64,000 nucleotides of DNA, from NCBI RefSeq assembly GCF_031877795.1, contig NC_133935.1, positions 84,202,748-84,266,747 on the forward strand, given 5' to 3'. Below, piece after piece: positions 10,641-23,150 of the stretch; position 1 is the stretch's first letter, and each line of letters opens with the position of its first letter. The position numbers were made by a program, and so were the translations under genes. The notes below the pieces were generated by a model. The model searched no databases and was not told where the DNA came from. It saw only the letters and a program-made list of their open reading frames with translations. Origin of the DNA: Strix aluco (taxonomy: Eukaryota > Chordata > Aves > Strigiformes > Strigidae).

Positions 10641-12659
10641 TTGAAACTCTACATTTGGACATTACCGTACATATATTGCTACTTTCCTTCCCAAATGTGT
10701 TTTTCATATGCTTCCAAAATCACCACTTGTGTATTAAAAGGCTGTAAATACAACATTAAATATGACAAAATTTCACCTCCTTCCCCATCCCAATCCGAAA
10801 ACTCTAAAACTGAGCCTGGATTAGTATTTTTTGAGGTAATCAAATACAAATGAATATCAACCCCTATCAACACACTTGGAGTCCTGAGACAAGAATTACA
10901 CTTCTCTGCAGGCTGCTTGCCTGGCAATGTATCACAAACACGTTCTACACTGAAAGATAAAAAGTCAATTAAAAGTTGTTTTTGAATCAAAATAGTTCCT
11001 CCAGAGTGAAGCAGTGTGAGAAAACCCTTGGAATAGATGTGGTAATAAGAATGTCTATAACTAAAGGCTACCACTCCCTTTAAAAAAAAAACCAGAATTA
11101 ATGTAAACACTGTGTATCTGGTTGTGTCCAACCTAAATTCACTTTGGATTTCTTTTCGAATGCTAGCAGGAACTCTATTTCTTACAGAACCCCAACGTAT
11201 TTACAACTGAACGCATGTATCAATACACCTCTTCATAACAGTAGAGTGAATGAAAACCCATTTTAATCATTACTCCAGGGCAATCACCTCATTCACAGCT
11301 ACAGATCCAAACCCAAACAGGATGAAAACGGAGTGTCGGCTTGCAGGCAAAGTGCAAATCCTACCAAGATTTTAAGTGTCGCGACAGGTCAGCTGGTTTA
11401 TAATCGGCTCTAACTGGCATGAGCTGTAACACGCTACATCTGAAGCAAAATGAGGCTCCAAGGTGTGAAATGGTTTCCTATCTTTGGAAGTAATTTATTT
11501 CATTTCATTCTGATCCTTACGGCTGAAAGCCCCATTGACTGCTTCATATAAACACAGGGAAAAGACATGTGCACCGAAAGGAAATGGCTTTTCAAAAATA
11601 GGATATGAGCCACAGGGCTGAATGATTGCTATGGGTGATGAGCTCCAAAAAAATGCTGTATCAGTACTTCGAAAGGTCTAGTAAAACATCACAGCAATCT
11701 TTGCTTCTCAGAGGCAGAGCTCCAACGAAGCTGTTTCTCTGCCCAAAGGAAAAACAACATTTGAAAAGTCCTAATTCTCTTCTGAACCTATGACTCCTTT
11801 TTAAGCAAGGAGCAGGAGCTAAAGGGGTCTTTGTACGTAGGTAAATGACACCATCAACTGCACTGGCATAATTAAAACTAGTACAACTCACATGGATTAT
11901 TATATTATTATCTATTAGCATTTATATTCCCTTATTGATACAAATTCATCAACGCTATAAAGTTAAGTGGTGTAACTATTTTATTACTGAAAAATTTCAC
12001 ACCTGGACCTGAGATTGTTGCACCAGGAAAAAACAAAATATTCTCAGACATATTGGTAAGAGTGTCAAAAACACCCAGGGGAATTAGGAAGATTTCCATA
12101 TGGTTTAGATTCTTCACAGATTAGAGGTGATTTTGAAAATTTTATTCCAACCCTGGAGGAGAATCAGTGTAATTTAAGCTCTGTAATGTAGGCTAATTCC
12201 CATATTACTTTTAGAAAGGGAAATTTAGTTTTTATCTCTTACACCCTGCCGAATGTTTTATTCTGTGCAAACAAGTCATATTGGCAAATACAAGCTCCAC
12301 GAATACACACTGTGATCAACTTGTGCATTTGCAGAGTTCCAAAATGTATCAAACCTCCAGCAGAGCCCCTAGCAATTTTGCAAGTGAAAAGACTTCAGTA
12401 CTTAAACTTGAAATTAAAAAAATATAAATATTTTCATGTGATAAATTGCCGGCAATGTGATATTCTCCTCTATCAAGGAAAATGAACTTTGAACACTTAC
12501 TCCAAGGTATTGTCCATTTCTGTAGATGCTGCCTGGTGGCACAACTTCCACGTAAGTGTGTTGACCTTCAGTGGTGCCCATGACGCTCAACAGCCCTTTC
12601 TCCACTTCATCACTATGGCAAAACCTCACAAACATCCCTTCTGGGCAAATGAGTCTAGT

Positions 12660-13700
12660 GATTTCACAGGCATCCTGTCACCTAATCCCATTCACAAGTT
12701 TATTGAGCTTCATCTTAAAACCGGTTAATCTTTTAGTCCCCACCATTACCCTGTTCCAGGATCTCACTGCTCTGGTGGCACAGCAAGCTCTTCCAATTTC
12801 CAGCCTACATTCATAGCCAATTAAGTCCCATTTGCTTTTGTGCCAACATTGTTCTTTAGCTTAAATTGCTTTTTCCCTCTAAAATATTTACTTGCCTGAG
12901 GTATTTGTAGCCAGCAATCATATCCCCTCTTCACATGCTAGACTAAACACGCGAAGTTGCTCTCCTCTCCTATTGTAACACAGACCCCCTATGCTCCCCC
13001 GAACAGTGCTCCAAGCCCTCCTCTGCACCTCCTCTTCCCAATTCATCCCTCCTGAACACAAGCTGCCTTCAAGAATTGAAAGTAACATTTCAGATGAAGT
13101 ATCAATAGATTCTCATATGATGACCCAGACACTTGCGCTCTCTCTGCTAAAAGTATCTCTTGCAATGCATCCTACAGTCACACTTGTATCGTGTTGGCAA
13201 CTCCATCATACTGCGATCAACTAATGATCCCTCACCCACGCACCTACCATAGCGACACACCTACTGATCAGCTCTTTACTTCTGGCTGAAGTTGCTATTG
13301 GTACACTTCAAATGCAAAACCATAACTGCAATTTTTCATTTACTGAATTAAATACCATTTTTTTCCTTCTATTCAAGGGGATCCAGTTCTTTCTAGACAA
13401 TCATCAGATCCTCATTTGTACTGACATGATCCTTCAACCTTACTGCCAACAAAAAGCATCAGTTTACCTCCTTCTGTGACAAAATTTTAAATGAAACTAT
13501 TAAATCAAACCAGTCCTGAAATACATCCTTGAGCATGTTCACTAGTAACCTCCTGTCTGGTTAGATAAGCTCTCTTACAACTCTCAGTTGCTATCTTCCT
13601 TTAAGCTAGTTCCTTACTGCTAATCCCGTCTTTGTCAGCTTCACTATGAACGTCCTGTGTCATAGTATTAAATGTTTTCCTGAAATCCAGCTCAAATTTG
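12660..13700 (-). mobile_element. Ancient, heavily decayed CR1/L3-type LINE
   Basis: The plus strand carries, in order, phrases typical of an old amniote CR1 3' region in reverse complement. These are cacctaatcccattcacaag, a ctctggtggcacagcaagct block, agccaattaagtcccattt, cagcaatcatatcccctctt, gctagactaaacacg, tgctccaagccctcctctgc, and further 5' ggatccagttctttctagac and actagtaacctcctgtctgg. The protein frame is destroyed by many stops. It is much older than the other CR1s in the window. Limits are approximate. Confidence 0.6.
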
Positions 13701-16700
13701 CCATCTTTTATTCATCCAGAAGAGAGCATTCCTTCTTCCAATGGTAGGACAGATGTCAACTTTATTCCATCTACGCAGGTGAGAGTAGGGTGTCTCGTCT
13801 CTTCTCCATCCCAGCTGAGACTTTCCCTTGGAGGGAAGCGATTTGATCCTGCACTCAGCGACTGTTTCCCCAGTCCAGAAGAAATCAGTCTGCAGTGGGA
13901 GGTGGAGGCAGCTGCTCTCAGCATTGGTGGTGGAAGCAAATAGCTGAGATGAATGGCAAAAAATCAGCTGTTGCCAGCCGCATCTCTTGAAGGGACTGCC
14001 AACTCGACTAGGCTAACCTAGAAAAATCAGTTCCTTTATCAAAGATGGATATCAAGCCTATTGGTATGGTTTACTTCCGTTTTGTGCTTCGTTCCATTAC
14101 TCCCAAGCCTTTAATCGGCTCTTCCTTCAAAATTTATTTTATAGCTATGTGCACTGCTGTCACCAGGTGTCTAGATCACTTTCCCTTTCTTCCCTTCTTC
14201 AGCACTTCTATTTATTATTTATTTAAAACAGATTGAACAAACATTGCATTTTAAAATAAAAAGAAATTTATGAAAAATTACTTATCACTGAGTCTGCATA
14301 TTCATGACCCAGTTCTTCTAGAACTTGGGAGAAAGATTACCCCATTCCCTGACTTCCCTATATTTTGTTTCCCAATTCATTATGGTAATTTCCACCACCA
14401 TCAACCTACTGTTGTTATCCATCTTGTCCTAGTGCTCAGTAAAGGAGAGAATGAACACAGGATCAGAAGGAAAGTATTCTTTCTGTTCTTGGATTATACC
14501 TATATTATCCTTCATCTTCTCCCTGTCATCATTTCCATGGTCCTCCGTCTTCCCTTCTTTCTTATTTGCTCAATATCCTTCACAACATTTAATTCAGCTT
14601 GACTTCTGCCAAGCCTGACTTAACCTCCACAGTCTTTTGCCTTGAAGACATAATTTCTTTGCTAACAGTCCTTTTGTCCTAGAGGTACGATGCTTATTCC
14701 CAACATCCTTTTGGAAGGAGCTATTCATACAATTCACTCTGTAGTCATTTTGCTACAAGTGCCCCCTTCCCACAGGCAGAAAACACCACTTTTGAATCCA
14801 TTAGGTCTTCAGTCCAGCTGACATTTCTACAAAACTCCTTTCGTTTATGGATGTTTGCACTCTTGAAATTGAATTACAGGCTTTCTAATGTTTATTTTTC
14901 CATTACTTTAAGTGAAACAGAGTTCTGCTCTTGGCCTCCGCCCTCTGTATCTGTTACACCAGCGTATTTCTCCCAACAACCACAAACACCTTTCTGCCAA
15001 TGACTCCTAAATCTCCCTCCCATTCTTTCTCACCATTTCTGACTTAATGTCTCCGGATGGTTCATCGCCAGTCTGACAAAACAAAACTGAGCTGGTAGCG
15101 TGGCTTCTTGGTATCTTTCATCTTCTTTTCTCTCTTATCATCAACAACATGCTGCTCAGAGCTTCAATATGAAAACCACCTGGCATTATCCCCTTCTGCT
15201 GAGCTCTCAACAGCAAAACCAGAAGCTGGTAAAACATGTTTATCCCAATGAGCTCTTTGCAAACTTTCTCTTACGTGTTCCTTGCAAACTGCTCTTTATT
15301 TTCATTTGTTTTGGGAAATGGTATGGAATGCATGGTCTAGAAGCTTGCCCATAAACCAGTCCTACATCTACCCTCTTTAATGGGAACTAGTGTAGAATAT
15401 GAACTTTATTAACTACCAGAAAATTATGCCAGCATGGGTTTAGAAACCTCTAAAACTGTAATTTCTAGCTTGTTACTGAGACATGTTTTTGTAAGAATCA
15501 AGCAAACACACCAGTCTTGAACTTGGAGGCTCTGTACAGCTACAGATCAACTGATCACAGGACAACTTTACTAATTTCAGGTAGGACCATCTTTTTCCTT
15601 TCTGTCTATGGATGGATACTTGGCCCTCCTGGCCACATCCAGCTCCCAGCAACTATATTGTGAGTCCTTGGGTCTATATAGTTTACTCACTTTTGTTTAA
15701 AAACGTCAATAAAAGAGTGAATAAAAAAGAAGTACCTCTGTCCAAGACAAGGACAAATGAGTACCCTACTCTTGAAGTCATCTTCTGTGGAGGCAAAGTC
15801 TATTTTTTAAACAAATACCCATCTGCCTTTCTAATCTTTCACGCATATTTGATTGGTTTCTGTTGTGCTTTATAAGGGCAGCTGCTCATGCCCATTTACA
15901 CAAGCAATTTGCTTATGTGTCTAAACCTGCCTGAAGTATTTTTTTTTTTAATTGTGGTATACAATTTTTTTTACTCTTGAGCAATAAGCAGCAAAATCAA
16001 AGAATCTCACAGTAGGTTGTTTTGCTTTCTAATGACTCAAGCCTTTTTATGGATTCACTTTTGCAGTCATCACCCAATGTGGCCAGCAGCAAAATGAAAA
16101 TAATTTGCCACAGCCTACCACCTACCATAAACAGGATGAATAATTAGTTGGGGTGGCTTCATTAATTTAAAAAAAGAAGAAAAAAGCTAAGGACTACATC
16201 TGAAGTTGGAAATAACTCACACTCAAGGAAGAAAAAACTCTTCTAAATCACCTCTAGAAATATAAACAAGAATGATCATTTACTTGTTTTGGTAAAAGGG
16301 ATATGGTATTTTTCATTTTTTTTTCATGTAAAAGCTGCAATCCTGCAGCAAGGGAGAGGCTGGGGAACCTCCACTGAAGTGAAGGAGACTTTTGGATGGA
16401 TACAAGACCACACATGGGGATTTTACTGCAGGATCGAGGCCAATATGTTACACTCAAAAAGAACAATCGGGAAAGGGATATGAATCATACCCAAGACAAT
16501 ATCTCCATTAAAATACATTCAGCATTTAAAAAAGCGTTGAAAATCAGTCCTCCAGCTCTTATAAAAGACTACAAGACCAGAAAAATGCGAGTATGTATAT
16601 ACACACACACAAATGTGCACAAAGATTTATGAAAGCTGTAAAGATCACTGGAATTCCTCAAGCACACCTCTGCAGCCTTGGAGAGGAGCAAGATCATTTT

Positions 16701-18333
16701 TCATTACTCTGCCGTCTCACTTAGGTGGTCTATTGATCATATCAAAAAGGATTTCACCATTACATACTCTTTTTCGTCTTACAGTTGGATTGACACCCAG
16801 AGTGTTAGTTCGGTTAACGCACGGGGTTAACACGGTCTTTCTCTGCTAAGTGCTACACTGTAAAATAATTGGGATACCCATTAGTACTGCAATAAACACA
16901 GACTTTCACTGCCCGGACTCTATTGTTTAATTTTCCCAAACAGTGGTTTACCCTTCTACATTTTTCTCCTTGAAGTATCACTTTTTCCCTCCTCTTTAAT
17001 TCCACAATAAGTTCTCCTCCAGAGCTTTCTGTTGAATAAGCAACGTCTCGCAGGGTAACCAACACCGCCCACAGCTGTGTCCCACAATAGCCCCATGCTG
17101 CTTGCATTACGTCTTTTGGAGGATTTGGTCACGGTGCCTGAACTGCTCCAAACACTGCTCTTATTCATAAAAACGTGCAGAAGGAGGGGCTTCCAGCAGG
17201 ATTCCTTTACCTGTTTCCCCACCACAAAACAGTGAAATAAATGGAATGGGTCATGAGCTACTTGGCTGGTAATGCAAACCTACGGCTTGACAAGTCAATA
17301 AAAAGCCAATCCTTTCCTCCCCAGCCACACGTAGGGAGCCAAGGCTAGAGGCAAACAATTTGGATATGCCTACACAGGGAGGTTAATGAACCCCATTATT
17401 CAGCTATTGTGGGCAAACACTATGAAGACAGTAATCTAAATTATCAAAGTCTGAGTAGCTCTCCACTAAATAGCACCCAAAGTTCAAAAGTTTCTTCACA
17501 TGGTCTGATTTAGCTGTACAAGAAAAACCCTATTAAAAATTAAAGCTCCTGAATATCCACCAAACACAATACTGTAAAAAAAAGATGCATTCTTGGAAAC
17601 TACATAGGGCAGAATTGTAGTTTAATTGTAGCTAATAGCAAAGTCCTGGTTTAGAGATCTAGCTTTTTTTCACAACTCCCAAGGAGCTTGAGCAGTTTTA
17701 AAAAAAGACATATTCATGTTACAGCAGCAACTACAGGTCCCCAGTGAGCTTAGGGGAACACCAACACGGCCCTTGCCTAACTTCTTGTCTTCAACCAGGT
17801 CAATAAAAAGCGTATCAATGGATTTGCTAATACCTTCTTCTCCTCTCCTCCCTTGGTGCCATTATCTTTTTAAAGTCTGATTGTGTATGTGTGTGTGCAT
17901 AGTTTTCCCAAGAAAATTCAATCTCTGGAGAGTTTGCAGCTCAACTCTTATGTAAATTAAGCTTGTTGCAGATGAAAGATCCATCATTTAGGCATCTGTT
18001 TTTTGGAGAACATTACCCTATAATAAACTTGGCAGTATTCTGCATGCTGCAGGTTTGATAATAAAGTTTTACAGAATTTCAGAAAGTATGAATAAAGAAC
18101 TGGTTTACTGCAATTCTGTTGCCTAACTGTGGTTGCACTTAAAATAACGAACTCTTGAGTAACTAGCAGTGATGACCTAAATCATGTAAATTTATGTAAA
18201 ATAAACTCCTCCAACAGTCCAGCTGTGTTTCAGGTAGGGTTATAGCTTCAATAAGATATTCTCAAGCTGCATTTCCTTTCAGGATTCCACTTTTTCAGAT
18301 CTATGCTATTTTGACAGCTTCTAAAAATACGTG

Positions 18334-18367
18334 CTTATTGTGGTAGAACCACCTTATTGTGGTAGAA
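18334..18367. repeat. Short direct duplication
   Basis: Two copies of cttattgtggtagaa lie 19 bp apart (start to start), separated by ccac. Confidence 0.9.
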
Positions 18368-20506
18368 GTTCTTAGATGGATGATCACAGAAAACCAGAAA
18401 GCAACAAGACAGATTCCCCTGTGCTCTTAGTCCCAATGGGTCACCAATATTACACAGAGAGGTCAGATCTATTGCTCACAAAATAATTCGGTCTATATTG
18501 CCACGTGGCTTTGCGATTCCCTACAGAGGATGTCAGCTAGCTATGCTGGTGGCTTTTGTCATGGGGATATCATGCAGTCGAGTGAGCCTCCAAACGAACA
18601 TAAGTTAGGCCTTGGACTGACAACATCCTACCAAATGATAAAAAGCTTTAGTGGAGTCAATTAAATATCTGGATAACAGATTTTTAGGGTTTTATTTTAC
18701 AGTCCACAGGTTATTTAGTACACATTTTTTATAGATACATATGCATACATATCTGAGCATGTGTGTGATGTGTTTTGGAGAAAGTCACATATCCACTCAC
18801 TTTAAAAATATGTAAGACAAGGGACAACTTCATTAGAGCAGCAGGTCAGGTTTGCAAGTTAAACACTGTTAAAATACTTGTCTTTCCCTTTCTCATGTCT
18901 GGTTTCCAGGTTTCCTGCTGATGGCAGAGCTATGATACAATGCAATACAAGTCTGGAGCAAAAACCTGAAATTTTAAAGTAAATTTGGAGATTTGATTTC
19001 ACAAAAAATATATATCCTGCTTCTAAGTCACAGAAGCACTGAAACAGCAATCAGTGAGTGGTAGTCTGCTCTTTGGTCTGGTACTAGTGTCAGAAGCCGT
19101 GTGTTTTTTCTTAAAAATTGTATTTAAACGTAGAATAAATTTATCTGAAGCATCAAAAATTACAGCATGTATTTTTGCTGAAGTTTATGTCAACCGTGGT
19201 AGCAGCTGGAATGTCAACACCTCATCAATAGATACGCTTTTTAAAAACTTAAATGTATGAAAAATGATTGTGCTTAGGAAAAATAACTAGACAAAAAGAA
19301 ACCATGATGCAACTGAATAAAAGTATTAAATTCTGCTCATCGTTTGCAGTTGATTTAAAATTCAGAAGTCTATACTAGCTGTGGTTTCTTGTTTTGTTTT
19401 GTTTTTTTTTTAAAAGATAGCATCTCTAGTTCCTTCCTATACTAACTCAGTTAGCAATCTACCTTGATAACACTGGAGTGGAAAAAAACCCCAGTGAAAA
19501 AGCCTTCCAACATATCATTCAAATCATATCTAAAAAGGTGGTCATAAATATTTTAGAACCCAAGCAAACCAATAAGAGCCGGGCCCATTAAGGATAAGAT
19601 CTTTTACAACAAATTAAATAAAACAATTTATTGAAGCCTGGACTTGAGATAAACTAGATTTACTAGCTGACCTTTTATTCATTTAAAGAACAAAATTAGC
19701 TCTAATTGCATTAGAATGGAATCCAGTAAATTTCTTCTAATGTGGCATCCATGCAAGTATTGCTGTAATTGTTTACAACTAAGATGGAAATGCTTTGATT
19801 TTAATCTACTTTCTTTTTGTTTTACTGAGTAGTTAAAACACTTGCAAAAAACCCTAAAGTAGAACAGTTTTTCCAGTATTGGTTTATCTATCCTTCAGCA
19901 ACAGTACATTTTCATGTCTATTAACCTAATGTTATTAATAGCTCTTTTCAACTGATGTGTGTTGGAAGAATATTTGCACACCAGACAAGCTCGAATGCAG
20001 ATATCACTTTGAATCTCGGTGCAGTATGTACTCGTATTCACAGAAACAAAAAAGGGGACTTCTCTGCCTCTACCATCACTGCTTTGAATGTTGGTCCAAG
20101 CAGAGGAGCCAAGAAGTGAAACAACAGAGAATAAACCGTTCGCTACACTGCAAAGGCATTTTCCTCACCACTTGCTGCATTATGTGAGTAAACCTGTGTT
20201 GCTGTAGCTGTGCTGTGTTTATGGTGTGATGTGAATCTCCATGTCAAGAACCATCAATCTGACACTTCAGACACCTGAAAGATTTCATGGCCTCACCAAG
20301 ATCTGTAAGTACTTCCATTAAAGACAATGTTTTATATGAAGTTCCCCCAGACAAACCAACCTCCAGTTGAATAGGCACTTAAGTACTTCCAAAAGCCTCC
20401 TAACAGCTCTTCTCTCTAACAGAGGAAATTGAAATAACTCATTACTCCATCTAGTTTTTACTCATCAAATTCTGTGAATCCCCAAAAACTTTTCTCATAC
20501 CTTTCC

Positions 20507-20511
20507 ATGGC
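20507..20511. repeat. Target-site duplication, left copy (ATGGC)
   Basis: These five bases directly before the LTR start are identical to the five bases directly after its end. Confidence 0.88.
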
Positions 20512-20914
20512 TGTATTGGGTTTGCATGTGTGGGGTGGCTACAGAGGCGGCTTCTGCGAGAAGCTGCTAGAAGCTTCCCCCATGTCCAGTAGAGCCAATG
20601 CCAGCCGGCTCCAAGATGGACCCACCGCTGGCCAAGGCTGAGCCCATCAGCGATGGTGGTAGCGCCTCTGGGATAACGTATTTAAGAAGGGGAAAAAAAC
20701 CTGAGCAATTGCAGCCAGAGAAAGGAGTGAGAATATGTGAGAGAAACAACCCTGCAGACACCAGGATCAGTGAAGCAGGAGGGGCAGGAGGTGCTCCAGG
20801 TGCCAGAGCAGAGATTCCCCTGCAGCCCGTGGTGCAGCCCATGGTGAGGCAGCTGTGCCCTGCACCCAGGGAGGGTAACGGGGGAGCAGATCTCCACCTG
20901 CAGCCCGGGGGGGA

Positions 20915-21158
20915 CCCCACGCTGGAGCAGGGGGATGCCTGAAGGAGGCTGTGACCCCGTGGGAAGCCCACACTGGAGCAGGCTCCTGGCAGGACCTGTG
21001 GCCCTGTGGAGAGAGGAGCCCACTCTGGAGCAGGTTTTCTGGCAGGACTTGTGACCCCGTGAGGGACCCACGCTGGAGCAGTTTGTGAAGAGCTGCAGCC
21101 CATGGGAAGGACTCATGTTGGAGAAGTTCATGGAGGGAGGGACCCCACGCTGGGGCAG
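20915..21158 (+). repeat. Imperfect internal repeats within the LTR
   Basis: A 15-16-bp motif of the form cccacNctggagcag occurs at 20915-20930, 20967-20981, 21019-21033, 21067-21081 and 21144-21158 (the last with one change). Spacing is about 52, 52, 48 and 77 bp. Shared text between copies (gaccccgtg, ggcaggac-tgtg) suggests an expanded unit of roughly 50 bp. Confidence 0.8.
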
Positions 21159-21383
21159 GGAAAGAGTGTGAGGAGTCCTCCCCCTGAGGAGGAAGGAGCA
21201 GCAGAGACAACATGTGATGAACTAACCACAACCCCCATTCCCTGTCCTCCTGCACCACTGGGCAAGAAGAAGGTAGAGAATTCAGGAGTGAAGTTGAGCC
21301 CGGGAAGAAGGGAGGGGTGGGAAGGGAGAAGGTGTTTTAAGATTTGGTTTTATTTATCATTATCCTACTCTGATTTGATTGGT

Positions 21384-21389
21384 AATAAA
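21384..21389 (+). terminator. Poly(A) signal AATAAA of the LTR
   Basis: The context is tggtaataaattaaac on the plus strand, followed by a T/G-rich stretch (gtctgttttgctcatgatg). It would act on transcripts running antisense to TAF3. Confidence 0.6.
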
Positions 21390-21576
21390 TTAAACTAATT
21401 TCCTCAAGTCAAGTCTGTTTTGCTCATGATGAGTGAATTACTGAGTGATCTCCCTGTCCTTATCTCAACCCATAGAGTCTCTCATTATATTCTTCTCTCC
21501 CCCGTGCAGCTGAGGAGGGGAGTGATAGAACGGATTTGGTGGGCACCTGCTATCCAGCCAGGGTCAAATCACCACA

Positions 21577-21581
21577 ATGGC
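21577..21581. repeat. Target-site duplication, right copy (ATGGC)
   Basis: These five bases directly after the terminal CA of the LTR match the left copy at 20507-20511. Confidence 0.88.
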
Positions 21582-22680
21582 AATTCATGGTATTCTCAAA
21601 CAATCCCATGTTAGTAAACTCCAGAGTCATGCTTATTGAAACACATTTCTATATGATAATTACCAGTTATTCAGAACTTCATTACCAACACAGACGAAAC
21701 ATAAGTTTAACCTTTCCTTACCATAATACATCATAAAAACTTTTGTTTCTGCCTGTTACGAGCTACTTAAAGGATTGATGATCCTACTATAGTCTTTTCA
21801 ACTAACAACTGTAAATAGAGGTCACAGACTTCAGAGTCCAAGCCACACACACAGCTATGTAATGCTTTGTCTCAGAGCCACACCAGTCCTTTTCATAATG
21901 ATCACAACACGTGGAAATTAAAATATGCTCTGAGTTCAGGCTGAATATTAATTGTTGAGGATGAAGGCAAAAGTATTATTTAGAGCAGGACAGCTTCACT
22001 GCGAGCCCTGCCACATCAGACAACGGATTGACATGCAACACAAAACAGTTCCCAGAGCCACGTGGCACAAACTGTATTTACTTGTGTAACGACAAATTTC
22101 TTCCTGGATTTCGCCCTGGAGAACTACGATAAATCCTAAAAGCTATTACAAAGCTCCGTAAGTTCTTGTTTGCCATCAGCCAGAAGGTACGACGGGGTGA
22201 TACAGCCATTACACTGGGACAACTTTCACGTGCCAGTATGGTGGGCGGTGAGGAGATATTTAAGGTAGAAAAGGGAAACCAGTAAAGCAATCTCAAGGAC
22301 AAGTGTCACGTGGAGAAGATGAAGTTCCCCTCCTAAGACAAGTACAGATGCTGCAGCACAACCACTTTTTAGCATTTCCTACCAGCTGCCTCCAGGACTC
22401 CCCTGCCTCTGACGATCTCAGCCTTGGTGTTAAATTCTCCCCTAATTTGTCTACAAACTTTGAGCTAAGTCAGCTTTGTGTGTCTCCCATCCTGGAGTTG
22501 GGGTTTAAAGTCTAGGCTCTGCCATGCTAAGGATCACAACACCTGAGGTCCTCAGTCAGAGGTCAAGATGCCACTAAAGGTGCACAAAGGAAACGGGGAT
22601 AGAAGTGAGTTTCCCAAAAGGCCATGAAACAAGATGTCAGTATCTCTGACTGACTACAGGCTAGCAAGGCTAACGATGAT

Positions 22681-23150
22681 CATAGAAACACGGGATGGTT
22701 TGGGTTGGAAGGGACCTTAAAGATCATCTAGTCCCAACTTCCCTGCCATGGGCAGGGACACCTTCCACTAGCCCAGGTTGCCCAAAGCCCCGTCCAACCT
22801 GGCCTTGAACCCTTCCAGGGAGGGTGCAGCCACAGCTTCTCTGGGCAACCTGTGCCAGTGTCTCACCACCCTCACAGTAAAGAATTTCTTCCTTAGATCT
22901 AATCTAAATCTAACCTCTTTCAGTTTAAAACCGTTACCCCTCATTCTGTCCCTACAATCCCTGATCAAGAGTCCCTCCCCATCTTTCCTGTACCCCCTTT
23001 AAGTACTGGAAGGCTGCTATAAGGTCTCCCCGGAGCCTTCTCTTCTCCAGGCTGAACACCCCCAACTCTCTCAGCCTGTCCTCACAGGGGAGGTGCTCCA
23101 GCCCTCTGATCATCTTCATGGCCTCCTCTGGACTTACTCGAGCAGGTTCA
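22681..23150 (-). mobile_element. CR1 LINE 3' fragment (minus)
   Basis: This roughly 470-bp 5'-truncated CR1 reads on the minus strand from the C-terminal reverse-transcriptase region to the 3' tail. The peptide at 22768-22968 contains [15 protein letters not shown], then [17 protein letters not shown] and a [12 protein letters not shown] end, all characteristic of CR1 ORF2. The tail is the reverse complement of tttgggttggaagggacctt. The frame upstream of 22968 is broken by stops and shifts, so it is dead. Confidence 0.93.

Larger units (their letters stand above)
20512..21576 (+). mobile_element. Solo LTR of an endogenous retrovirus (ERVL-like, avian)
   Basis: This 1065-bp element starts tgtattgggtttgcatgtg and ends gtcaaatcaccaca (TG...CA ends). 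It is flanked on both sides by the same 5 bp, ATGGC (20507-20511 and 21577-21581), a perfect target-site duplication. No gag, pol or env frame is present, so it is a solo LTR left by recombination between two LTRs. A TATA-like tatttaa at 20679-20685 and AATAAA at 21384-21389 set its orientation as plus, antisense to TAF3. The middle is GC-rich and contains five copies of a ccca-c-ctggagcag motif. The start sequence is the kind I know from neoavian LTRs; the family name is an inference. The overlapping open frames inside it are not genes. Confidence 0.92.

Noticed and set aside
14040-15360. Pyrimidine-rich stretch as a 5' extension of the ancient CR1
   Set aside because: The texture is similar, but I could not match specific blocks, so it is not annotated as an element.
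20567-21398. Five overlapping frames of about 100-180 codons on both strands
   Set aside because: All lie inside the GC-rich part of the solo LTR and none resembles a retroviral or cellular protein.
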